In this document: one piece after another, positions 50,528 to 57,692 of the stretch
How positions within the stretch are numbered: position 1 is the stretch's first letter
Layout: every line of letters begins with the position of its first letter
DNA from: Alphaproteobacteria bacterium
GTDB lineage: Bacteria > Pseudomonadota > Alphaproteobacteria > SMXS01
DNA: 64,000 nt
Reading direction: 5' to 3'
Assembly: GCA_028284945.1 (NCBI GenBank)
Contig: JANQQJ010000023.1
Coordinates: 1 to 64,000, forward strand
Made by a program: the position numbers and the translations under genes
Notes under the pieces: model-generated
The model's input: only the letters and a program-made list of their open reading frames with translations
Database searches by the model: none
Told to the model about the DNA's origin: nothing

Positions 50528-51406
50528 ATGAAAGTTGGAATCGTTTATCCGCAGATCGAACTGGGCGGGGACCCGGACGCTGTGCGCCGCATCGGGTTGG
50601 CGACCGAGGAATTAGGGTTCAACCACCTGCTGATGTACGACCATGTGGTCGGTGCTCTGCATGAGGGCCGCGACCCAAAACTCTGGGGCCCCTATACGGA
50701 GCAGGATCCGTTCCACGATCCCTTCGTGGCCTTCGGCTACCTGGCAGCAATCACCGAGAACATCGAGCTGGTCACCGGCATTCTGATTCTGCCGCAACGG
50801 CAAACGGTACTGGCCGCACAACAAGCAGCAGACGTGGATCTGCTGTCCGGGGAACGGCTGCGCATCGGCGTAGGAACGGGCTGGAACTACGTGGAATATG
50901 ACGCGTTGGGGCAGGATTTTTCAAAACGCGGTAAGCGCGTCGACGAACAAATCGGCTTCCTGCGGCGGCTCTGGAGCGAACCGCTGGTCACATTTGAGGG
51001 AGAGTTTGACAGCATCGACCGCGGCAATATCAATCCAAGGCCAAAACGGCAGATCCCGATCTGGATCGGCGGGTTCAGCGAGCCGGCGTTCAGGCGCGGT
51101 GGCGCGGTGGGTGATGGATTTATTTTTGCCGGGCCATTGGAGGGCAATGGCGGCGCGGTCGGTGGCGTACTGGATGGCTGGGACCGGGTGAAACATCACC
51201 TGACTGAGAATGGCCGGTCGATTGAAGGCTATGGCGCCGACTATGTGATGACAGGCGCCAACAGTCTGGATGCGGCGGTGGACACCATCAAGCGGTGGGA
51301 GGATGCCGGCGGCACCCATGCCTCCGTCGTCACCATGGGTATGGGGTTGTCAACGACAGAGGCTCATCTGGACTACATCAACGAGGTGAAGAACAAGCTC
51401 GGCTAG
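50528..51406 (+). CDS. LLM-class flavin/F420-dependent oxidoreductase
   Basis: A 292-residue luciferase-like TIM barrel. VGIVYPQIELGGDPDAVRRIGLATEELGFNHLLMYDHVVGA opens the barrel; TGILILPQRQTVLAAQQAADVDLLSGERLRIGVGTGWNYVEYDALGQDF is the canonical core. IPIWIGGFSEPAFRRGGAVGDGF follows. Members use F420 (TIGR03619 group) or FMN to oxidise small substrates. The ATG at 50528 is favoured over 50519 because of its distance to AAGGAC. Its stop overlaps the convergent GST stop by four bases. Confidence 0.85.
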   Translation: MKVGIVYPQIELGGDPDAVRRIGLATEELGFNHLLMYDHVVGALHEGRDPKLWGPYTEQDPFHDPFVAFGYLAAITENIELVTGILILPQRQTVLAAQQAADVDLLSGERLRIGVGTGWNYVEYDALGQDFSKRGKRVDEQIGFLRRLWSEPLVTFEGEFDSIDRGNINPRPKRQIPIWIGGFSEPAFRRGGAVGDGFIFAGPLEGNGGAVGGVLDGWDRVKHHLTENGRSIEGYGADYVMTGANSLDAAVDTIKRWEDAGGTHASVVTMGMGLSTTEAHLDYINEVKNKLG

Positions 51407-52137
51407 GCTGGATCGGCCCAGGCGTCCGGCGGATAGAATTCAGCTTTCATCCGGTCGCAATAGTCAACCAGCGACGTATAACTTTTGGCCACCTTGGCCA
51501 ACGGGTTGTCGATCGGGAAGTGGATGAAAGACGCAAGCTGTGAAAAGGCTCCAGCGTCGACAGCGTGTGGTTGATCACCTAGAAAATAGCGCTGGTTACC
51601 CAGCCAGTAAGTCAGGCAATCAAGGTTTTCCCGCAGAAACCCTTCAACAACAGTCTCTTCATACCGGCCCATCCGAAAGCCATGCAGCATGGCTTTAACA
51701 GATTCCAGCGACCGATCGACCGCAAAGGCCAGCTCGTCACCAGACCGATGTCGATTGACGAACTTGGCGAAGGTCTTGTAGTCGGCACCGCCAAGCCAGC
51801 GGCTGTAAATCATGATGTAGAACATATCGTTTTCAAGCAGCTTCTTGATCAAATGAGCGCGATATTTGAGTTCGTCCGGTAATGCGAGATCGCCCAGCCC
51901 GTCCCCGTGCAGTTTCTGAAGATGTTCGATGATGAGCGAGGAATCACCCATCCGCTCACCATCTTCATCGATGAATGGAATCAAATTGCGCGGACCGGAC
52001 ATCAGCATCTGGTCGACAGGCATCAACTTCGTATCGAACGGTACCCGCGCCGTGCGCATATAGGTTTCGAGCTTGTAGACATAGGGGCTGACATCGCCCA
52101 GATCGCCAAACCGCCCGCTACGGTAAAAGGTCAGCAT
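51403..52137 (-). CDS. glutathione S-transferase-like protein (FAX/metaxin-type)
   Basis: A 244-residue GST-fold protein. The N-terminal thioredoxin-like part, GDVSPYVYKLETYMRTARVPFDTKLMPVDQML...LIPFIDEDGERMGDSSLIIEHL, resembles the GST_N_4 domain found in failed-axon-connections and metaxin proteins. The C-terminal part is helical (DYKTFAKFVNRHRSGDELAFAVDRSLESVKAMLHG). The usual catalytic Cys/Ser is not obvious. A role in xenobiotic handling is inferred. The ATG at 52137 was taken; the longer frame lies in the promoter gap. Confidence 0.8.
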   Translation of the reverse strand: MLTFYRSGRFGDLGDVSPYVYKLETYMRTARVPFDTKLMPVDQMLMSGPRNLIPFIDEDGERMGDSSLIIEHLQKLHGDGLGDLALPDELKYRAHLIKKLLENDMFYIMIYSRWLGGADYKTFAKFVNRHRSGDELAFAVDRSLESVKAMLHGFRMGRYEETVVEGFLRENLDCLTYWLGNQRYFLGDQPHAVDAGAFSQLASFIHFPIDNPLAKVAKSYTSLVDYCDRMKAEFYPPDAWADPA

Positions 52138-52181
52138 GATAAGTCCCCTTGATGGGGGACCATCATGACGGTTGTGGGGAA

Positions 52182-52201
52182 TCAGGCAAGCAAATGCCTG
52201 A
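52182..52201. promoter_or_regulatory. inverted repeat TCAGGCA-N6-TGCCTGA
   Basis: A perfect 7-bp inverted repeat in the 155 bp gap between the divergent GST and SDR genes. It is placed where a regulator could control either gene. Function not tested. Confidence 0.35.
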
Positions 52202-52292
52202 ATATGGACGGGCATTTTGGATGTAATGGTGGGGAAGGTTGATATGATCCTGGCGCACTCGGATATGGGAGGGCCACGTTAGGGAGAGAAGT

Positions 52293-53054
52293 ATGTCATT
52301 GGAGGGAAGAGTCGCGATCGTCACGGGCGGCAATCGCGGCATCGGCAAGGGGATTGCTCAATGCCTGGCGAAAGATAAGGCATCCATCGCGATCAATTAT
52401 CGCGGCGATGCAGAGTCCGCCAAGGATACAGCAGAAGAACTGCGCGACATGGGGGTGGAGGCCAAGGCCTATCAGGCGGGCGTCGACAACTATGAAGAAG
52501 TCCAGGATATGGTCGCCTCGGTGATCCGCGATTTCGGCCAGATCGACATTCTGGTCAACAATGCAGGGATTGCGAGCCGTGGACTCTCCGTCGCTGATAC
52601 CGACCCGGCGGAGTTCGAGCGCGTGGTGAGCACCCATGCCTTCGGGACATTCTATATGACGCACGAGGTGATCCCGCATATGCGGCAACGGCCGCGCGGC
52701 GATATCGTCATGGTCTCGTCGGCCGCAACACGGCGCTGGATGCCCAATGGTGCGCCCTACAATGTCGGCAAGGCGGGGATCGAGGCGATTGCCTTTGGTG
52801 TCGCCAAGGAAGAACTGAAAAACAATATCCGCGTCAATATCGTCGCGCCCGGTGTGGTCGAGACCGATATGGGCCGGCGGCTGGTCAAAGCGACTCGTGG
52901 TGTGAGCGACATGCGCGATATGGATGAAGACTCACCCTTCGGCCATGTCTGCCAGCCGGAGGATGTGGGCAATGTGGTGCGCTATCTGGTCTCTGACCTG
53001 AACACCTACGTCACCGGCGAGCGAATCTATGTTGATGGGCTGGCCGGGGTTTAG
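52293..53054 (+). CDS. SDR-family oxidoreductase
   Basis: A 253-residue classical SDR. TGGNRGIGKGIAQCL is the nucleotide loop, NNAGIASRG the central motif, and VSSAATRRWMPNGAPYNVGKAG gives the Ser, Tyr and Lys residues. It ends in the usual NTYVTGERIYVDGLAG. It is likely an NAD(P)-dependent alcohol dehydrogenase or ketoreductase. The ATG follows GGGAGAGAAG. Its stop overlaps the HCCA isomerase stop by four bases. Confidence 0.85.
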   Translation: MSLEGRVAIVTGGNRGIGKGIAQCLAKDKASIAINYRGDAESAKDTAEELRDMGVEAKAYQAGVDNYEEVQDMVASVIRDFGQIDILVNNAGIASRGLSVADTDPAEFERVVSTHAFGTFYMTHEVIPHMRQRPRGDIVMVSSAATRRWMPNGAPYNVGKAGIEAIAFGVAKEELKNNIRVNIVAPGVVETDMGRRLVKATRGVSDMRDMDEDSPFGHVCQPEDVGNVVRYLVSDLNTYVTGERIYVDGLAGV

Positions 53055-53638
53055 CTGCCCAGCGCCTCTTCGACAAATTCCAGCCGGTCCTGGCCCCAGT
53101 AGAGGTCGCCGTCGACGAAGAAGCTGGGCGCGCCGAACGCCCCTCGGTCGGCAGCCTCTTGGGTGTTGTCCATCAGCTTTTGTTTGAGGCCGTCTTCGCC
53201 CATGCGCTGGGCTACGGCTTCCGGATCGAGCCCGATTTCAGCAACCAACGTCATCAGGGTTTCAGGATCCCCAATATTCGCCTGTTCGGTCCACATCGCC
53301 TTGAAGACACGGTCGATATAGGCTTCATATTTGCCCATCTCCTCGGCGACCAGCGCACCGCGCAGCGACGGCACCACTTTGACCGGCTGATGCGGGTTGT
53401 TGACGAACGCGATGCCATAGCGCTTGACCCACCGGGCCAGATCCTGCCCGACCCATTTGCCCTTGTTCGGCACCATGATCGGCGACTGGTTACCGGTGAG
53501 CTGATGCAAGCCAATGGTGTACATCGGCCGCATCATCATGCTGGCGCCGGTGCGCTCCAAGATGCCCGGCAACTGGGTATAGGCCAGATAGGTCGGCGGG
53601 CTCATGAAATCGAAAAAGAACTCAACCGTCTTGCCCAT
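53051..53638 (-). CDS. 2-hydroxychromene-2-carboxylate isomerase-like DsbA-fold protein
   Basis: A 195-residue thioredoxin/DsbA-like isomerase. KTVEFFFDFMSPPTYLAYTQLPGI has the Ser in the Cys-equivalent position of NahD-type isomerases, and FGAPSFFVDGDLYWGQDRLEFVEEAL is the conserved end. Members use glutathione to isomerise hydroxychromene-carboxylate in naphthalene breakdown. Overlap with the upstream SDR as TGATG and the operon neighbours suggest an aromatic or xenobiotic pathway; the substrate is not proven. The start at 53638 was chosen for that overlap. Confidence 0.85.
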   Translation of the reverse strand: MGKTVEFFFDFMSPPTYLAYTQLPGILERTGASMMMRPMYTIGLHQLTGNQSPIMVPNKGKWVGQDLARWVKRYGIAFVNNPHQPVKVVPSLRGALVAEEMGKYEAYIDRVFKAMWTEQANIGDPETLMTLVAEIGLDPEAVAQRMGEDGLKQKLMDNTQEAADRGAFGAPSFFVDGDLYWGQDRLEFVEEALGS

Positions 53639-54363
53639 CACCACGTCTCCTTCCAAGGACGCAGTTCAGACTCTTGCGTCCAGGCACTGCGCCGCTGACG
53701 GTGGAGATCATAGTAGTGCTCGGCGATATCATCCGGGTTGAGAACACCATCATCCGGGCGTTCTTCGAAGACCTGCGGCATGCGGCTGCGGATTAGGGGT
53801 GTGTCGATTGGCCCATCGATAACGATATGCGCGACATGAATATTCTGCGGCTGGAGCTCGCGAGCCATGGATTGTGCCAGCGCACGAAGCGCATGTTTCG
53901 ATCCGGCAAACGCCGCCATGCCGGCCTTGCCCCGCCAGGCGGACGTGGCGCCGGTGAACAGGATGGTCCCCCGCTCTCGCTCGACCATGCGTTTAGAGAC
54001 TTCGCGGCCCATCAGGAAGGCACCGAAGGTGTTAATCCGCCAGACCCGCTCATACTTGTCAGCCGGGAACTCGGTGATCGAAAAAGCTGCGCCAACCGCC
54101 GCATTATAGCAGGCGACTTCAATCGGCCCGACGTCACGCTCAATCTTGTCGACCAGATCAACGACCTCTTCCTCCAGAGTCGCATCGCAGCTATAGGCCA
54201 CCGCCTTGCCACCAGCGGCTTCGATCTCCTCCACCAATTCCGCTAACTTGTCGCCCTGGCGGCGGGCCATACAGGCGGTGAACCCTTCGCGGGCAAAGCG
54301 TTTCGCAACGGATCCGCCTGTTGCCACCCCGGCACCGATAACCAGACAAACAGGATCCGCCAT
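53638..54363 (-). CDS. SDR-family protein with phenylalanine in place of the catalytic tyrosine
   Basis: A 241-residue SDR with VIGAGVATGGSVAKRFAREG at the nucleotide loop, CYNAAVG and the serine in GATSAWRG (Ser141). The position that should be Tyr in Y-x-x-x-K is Phe152 (FAGSK), with Lys156 retained. From memory, a subgroup of SDRs with 'VAHIVIDGxID' ends shares this Phe, which would block the usual hydride-transfer mechanism. Overlaps the NTF2-like start as TAATG and the isomerase as TGATG. It is the third gene of a four-gene operon. Confidence 0.82.
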   Translation of the reverse strand: MADPVCLVIGAGVATGGSVAKRFAREGFTACMARRQGDKLAELVEEIEAAGGKAVAYSCDATLEEEVVDLVDKIERDVGPIEVACYNAAVGAAFSITEFPADKYERVWRINTFGAFLMGREVSKRMVERERGTILFTGATSAWRGKAGMAAFAGSKHALRALAQSMARELQPQNIHVAHIVIDGPIDTPLIRSRMPQVFEERPDDGVLNPDDIAEHYYDLHRQRRSAWTQESELRPWKETW

Positions 54364-54788
54364 TATTCAGCCGCCTCGGCCTGACCGGCGGCCTCAAACA
54401 GTTCGAGCATCGGGCGCGGATCGAAATAGTCCGACCAGCGAACGATCTTGCCGCCCTTTAACTTAAACACGCCGCAGATTTTTGGCGTCAGAACATCATT
54501 GCCATCCTTGTCGTAGTGATGATCGGTCCGTTCGGTCCAGACCAGATCACCAACAGCATCCATTTCGTGGATATCGACCTTGAGCTTGACAATGCCTTCG
54601 TCGCTCGACGGGTCGGAGAAGAAGAACTTCATCGTCTCCTCCTTGGTCATCGACGGCAGGCCGCTGTTCTCATAGATGCAATCTTCCGACAGATATAGTT
54701 CATACCCGTCCATGACATGTTGCTTGGTGCCGCCTTCCCACGCCTTGAAAAGCGCGATGACTATGCGGCGATTTATCTCTTCTTTCAT
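54363..54788 (-). CDS. SnoaL-like/NTF2-family protein
   Basis: A 141-residue NTF2-like fold protein. INRRIVIALFKAWEGGTKQHVMDGYELYLSEDCIYENSGLPSMTKEETMKFF, then DAVGDLVWTERTDHHYDKDGNDVLTPKICGVFKLKGGKIVRWSDYFD, resembles limonene-epoxide-hydrolase-like members. The ending FDPRPMLE is common to that group. It is second in a four-gene operon 10 nt after another NTF2-like gene and overlapping the SDR by one base. A hydratase, isomerase or epoxide hydrolase activity is possible. Confidence 0.75.
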   Translation of the reverse strand: MKEEINRRIVIALFKAWEGGTKQHVMDGYELYLSEDCIYENSGLPSMTKEETMKFFFSDPSSDEGIVKLKVDIHEMDAVGDLVWTERTDHHYDKDGNDVLTPKICGVFKLKGGKIVRWSDYFDPRPMLELFEAAGQAEAAE

Positions 54789-54798
54789 GACTGCCCCC

Positions 54799-55185
54799 CT
54801 ATTCAGCCGCGTCAGGCTGCTTGAACGCAGTCTTGACGTGTTCTGCCATGGCCATGAGAGCGTTGATCGGCCGGATCAACACCTCAAGCTGCTGTAACTT
54901 GCCGTCATCATTGACCGTGATGATATCGACGCCCTTCATGCCTACATCGCCCAGGCGCGCGGTGAACTCAAAGATAATGCGGTCGCCTTGGACCCATTCG
55001 TTCACGATTTCAAAGTCTTCGGTGCCACCGCCGACCTGGCCGAGGACCGTCAGAACGTACTCCTTGCCTTGCTTAGGCCCCCAAAAGGCTGGTGATAGAA
55101 ATGTTGCATCGTCAGCAACCAGTGCTTCGCGGTCACCCCGTCCAGCTGCTTTCCATTTTTCAAGAAAGGCGTGTGCATCCGCCAT
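54799..55185 (-). CDS. NTF2-family protein
   Basis: A 128-residue NTF2-like protein with HAFLEKWKAAGRGDREALVADDATFLSPAFWGPKQGKEYV, GTEDFEIVNEWVQGDRIIFEFTARLGD and IRPINALMAMAEHVKTAF. It is the first gene of the NTF2/NTF2/SDR/HCCA-isomerase operon. The ATG at 55185 follows AGGGGAG. Two NTF2-like proteins in tandem could act together, for example as ligand-binding or isomerase partners. Confidence 0.75.
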   Translation of the reverse strand: MADAHAFLEKWKAAGRGDREALVADDATFLSPAFWGPKQGKEYVLTVLGQVGGGTEDFEIVNEWVQGDRIIFEFTARLGDVGMKGVDIITVNDDGKLQQLEVLIRPINALMAMAEHVKTAFKQPDAAE

Positions 55186-55326
55186 CTCGTTTCTCCCCTG
55201 ATACAGTCTCACTGCATGATAGGGAGCGCAGCGGAAACAAGTCCAGCAGAGCTTGTGATTTGCCCGATCTACGCCACTTTCATAGCATGACGTCCATAGT
55301 TCGTGGGAACGATGCTTCAGGAGGGA

Positions 55327-55683
55327 ATGGTGAAACTGTTTTTGGCCTTGGCCTTTATACTATGCGCAACGCCCGTTTGGGCCGGCACCTCGATCAAGTC
55401 CAGCAGCAACGGCATCGCAGTTGAGTCTGATGCGGCGACCTATCTGAAGTGCAGCGGCGGCATCGCCTATATTTTTCACGACGGTAGATTCGCGTTGATA
55501 TCACCGGACGATGCGGCGAACCCCGTCTGTATCGACCATCGCGCGGGCGGGGTTCACAACTACGCCGGGGGCACGCAGGCCGCCGATTGCCGCGAGCACG
55601 TGATGGATGATGCGCGGTTGTGCAGTGGTCCGATCACTTGCGGCGGCACGCTCGCAAATCTGGATTTGGCGGGCTGCTGGTAA
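55327..55683 (+). CDS. secreted six-cysteine protein, unknown
   Basis: A 118-residue protein with a signal peptide (about residues 1-19, ending VWA) and six cysteines in the mature part (42, 68, 88, 99, 105, 117), which could form three disulfides. No known family was recognised. The start is uncertain: AGGAGGG lies nearly adjacent to the ATG at 55327, and a GTG follows at 55330. It is divergent from the NTF2 operon and reads toward a second six-cysteine gene 73 nt downstream. Confidence 0.6.
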   Translation: MVKLFLALAFILCATPVWAGTSIKSSSNGIAVESDAATYLKCSGGIAYIFHDGRFALISPDDAANPVCIDHRAGGVHNYAGGTQAADCREHVMDDARLCSGPITCGGTLANLDLAGCW

Positions 55684-55756
55684 TCAACAGCCCTGGACCT
55701 GGGCCAACCGAATTGGATATCGTTGAATCGATTTAGGCCAACCATGGGGGCTTCAT

Positions 55757-56020
55757 ATGATTACACGTTCTTTTTTAGTTGCTGGATTGTTGGTGCTGGC
55801 ACTAGGCGACGCGGTAAATGCACAGACCAGAAATGGCTGCATGTTTGAAGGCCGTGTTTACTCAGAGCGATGCATGGTCTGTATCTCCAGAGGGCCCGCT
55901 GTCGGCGGGCACTGGCACGTCTGTAAGGAAGGGCCCAGGCAGGGCAACAAAAAGACCTTTAGCTGGGAGAACTTCAACAGTCTTTATTGCCAGCCTGGCA
56001 AAGACCGGCCCAAATGCTAG
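55757..56020 (+). CDS. secreted six-cysteine protein, VWC-like, unknown
   Basis: An 87-residue protein with a clear signal peptide (residues 1-22, ending VNA) and six cysteines at 28, 39, 42, 56, 78 and 87. The spacing around NGCMFEGRVYSERCMVC slightly resembles von Willebrand C modules, but similarity is weak. It ends 10 nt before the convergent portal gene stop, at the edge of the phage remnant, so it could be a moron gene or a host gene. A GGGGGC sequence precedes the ATG. Confidence 0.6.
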   Translation: MITRSFLVAGLLVLALGDAVNAQTRNGCMFEGRVYSERCMVCISRGPAVGGHWHVCKEGPRQGNKKTFSWENFNSLYCQPGKDRPKC

Positions 56021-56030
56021 CCCGCATAAC

Positions 56031-56918
56031 CTAGTCCACGGATTGAAAATCTTCAGGCGGCTCGAACGCCTTGCCTGAATTCTCCAGATAGGCACCGGCA
56101 CCATCACCGACGAATTGTGCGGCCGCGCCGGTCGCAAAGAACCGCGCCCGGAAGGCCTCTGACCGCGCTTCGTTCAAATAGTCCAGCACACCTGTTATCC
56201 CTAGGCTTGTGCGCGCGCCATAGGATCCGAAGACCGATGGATTGTCTTCGATCTCCAGCGTATCGGTCAGGATTTGAAGGATCGCCTTGTTCCAGGCGCT
56301 CGCCTCATTATGCTGATCGACGGCACGAGCAGCGGCCTCGAGCGGTGACATGCCATACCAATCGTCCAGCGGGTTGAAGGTCCGTAGATGTAAGATCGGT
56401 GATTGACCGCGGAGATCTGTCGGACCAAATCGATGCTGGCGCCCGCCAACACTATACTGATATCCGCGAAGACCATCGGATCCCGGAACCACTTTCATTC
56501 GATCCGGCCGAAGCACATACAGTTCTTTAATTGGGCCTGTCTGACCCGCAACAGCTTCAAGATATGCATTGCCCGCGGTCAGGTAATGGCTGAACAATGC
56601 CTCGCGCAGGGATTGTCCCGATATCTGAGGACAAGGGCGCGCCAGTAGATCCAATATCGGATGCTGATCAACCGGCTGCGATCCCTGTAGCACCCTCCAT
56701 GGCAGTCTCGCTGTCGAGACTGCAATCAGGCGAATACATTTATAGGCGATTGGATTGAGCCGGTATCCCTCGTCAGCCAGCGAATCATATCGACGGGGTG
56801 TCCACACAGGGGCACCCGGCCGATGCACCATCACGCCAGAAACCGCGCTCTCCTTTTTGGCAAGGTCTGTTGTTGAGCCGCGGCCTAGCAACCGGCCGAT
56901 TTGATCAGATAGTGCCAT
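56031..56918 (-). CDS. phage/GTA portal protein, C-terminus not portal-like
   Basis: The first about 215 of 295 residues match HK97-type portals of the GTA kind: VWTPRRYDSLADEGYRLNPIAYKCIRLIAVSTARLP, REALFSHYLTAGNAYLEAVAG, LHLRTFNPLDDWYGMSPLEAAARAVDQHNEASAWNKAIL. After that the sequence (for example NPSVFGSYGARTSLGITGVLDYLNEARSEAFRARFF) does not look like the portal wing and stem, and the total length is well under the usual 380-400. The ATG at 56918 has GGAG 5 nt upstream. It is probably non-functional as a portal, from a fusion or deletion. Confidence 0.7.
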   Translation of the reverse strand: MALSDQIGRLLGRGSTTDLAKKESAVSGVMVHRPGAPVWTPRRYDSLADEGYRLNPIAYKCIRLIAVSTARLPWRVLQGSQPVDQHPILDLLARPCPQISGQSLREALFSHYLTAGNAYLEAVAGQTGPIKELYVLRPDRMKVVPGSDGLRGYQYSVGGRQHRFGPTDLRGQSPILHLRTFNPLDDWYGMSPLEAAARAVDQHNEASAWNKAILQILTDTLEIEDNPSVFGSYGARTSLGITGVLDYLNEARSEAFRARFFATGAAAQFVGDGAGAYLENSGKAFEPPEDFQSVD

Positions 56919-57168
56919 GTCGTCTCCAAATGGTTGCACGAGCGACAATATCCGGCTTCATAAGGCGTTGAATTCCATACCAGTCGTATGAATACAACGC
57001 TCGCCGGAACGCCACCGTGCTCATCCACTACAATTTTACCGAGAAACAATCTCTTACGGCGCGCAGCTCTTCAGGCTTTTGCCGTTCCTGAAGCCAATTT
57101 CCAGTTGAACCCGATTACAGTGCTTGGCAGAGTGCCTTTGACGAGAAGGTGTTGAGGGGGGTGCACCG

Positions 57169-57318
57169 TTGCCGATCAAGGGAATTGCTGTCATTTTGCT
57201 TATTGGTTTCGCGCTTGGCTTTGCGGCCGTTCCGCTTGCGCGCGTGATATCGCCGCAGCAACCCATTCAGGAAATACACCCGCTGTTACACGAGGCATCG
57301 GCCCAACCCAGCCTTTAA
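57169..57318 (+). CDS. 49-residue single-helix membrane peptide, possible
   Basis: A TTG-started frame with a G-rich ribosome-binding site (GAGGGGGG, ending 8 nt upstream). It encodes IAVILLIGFALGFAAVPLARV as one membrane helix, then a polar tail with QQPIQEIHPLLHEA. It reads opposite to the phage genes. Unrecognised; could be an accessory or holin-like peptide or a chance frame. Confidence 0.35.
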   Translation: MPIKGIAVILLIGFALGFAAVPLARVISPQQPIQEIHPLLHEASAQPSL

Positions 57319-57641
57319 AACGCGTGACCTCACCAGCACAACCATTGGTACAATGCGAATTTTTCATTTTTCTTGTCCCAGGTGGTCGAAATATGGTTGC
57401 GTTAATGTAAAATTCTAGGCAATGTACCACTTGGTAACCAGATTGATCTTCGTGCTGATGCCGCCACTGGTTGTATCCTTCGAAGCCTCAGCAAGATGGT
57501 TATCAGGTCGTTTTTGGGCCTCGATTAACGGTATTTGAACAGTCCCTTATACTTTCACCGCTTTTTTGCCGGCCCAAGCACTATTGCGGTGGTGGCGCAG
57601 GACAGCTAATCGGCCCAGTCCTGGCCGGGTATAGGGATTGA

Positions 57642-57675
57642 GGGGCGGCACAGTCGTTTTAGGCTGTGCCGCCCC
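57642..57675 (-). terminator. strong hairpin after the large terminase gene
   Basis: Perfect 12-bp arms GGGGCGGCACAG/CTGTGCCGCCCC with a ten-base loop, 17 bp past the terL stop. On the plus strand it is followed by ACTTATTTT, so it may also stop plus-strand transcription. Confidence 0.75.
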
Positions 57676-57692
57676 ACTTATTTTCGCCCCGG

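Larger units (their letters stand above)
56949..57692. other. 744 bp AT-richer gap between portal and large terminase
   Basis: Visibly richer in A and T than the flanks. It holds one plausible micropeptide frame (57169-57318) and a strong hairpin (57642-57675) just after terL. I see no portal, protease or capsid remains on either strand and no convincing genes between 57319 and 57641. Confidence 0.6.

Noticed and set aside
29279-51406. Evidence for F420 use from the PPOX-class and LLM proteins together
   Set aside because: Both families also contain FMN-dependent members, and no F420 biosynthesis gene is in the window.
55684-55756. GGCCAAC repeated twice before the second six-cysteine gene
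   Set aside because: Only 7 bp, not palindromic with each other, and no further copies in the gap; likely chance.
57054-57430. Minus-strand frames of 70 and 76 codons in the gap between portal and terminase
   Set aside because: No hydrophobic or phage-like pattern and no convincing ribosome-binding site; they overlap the better plus-strand micropeptide candidate.
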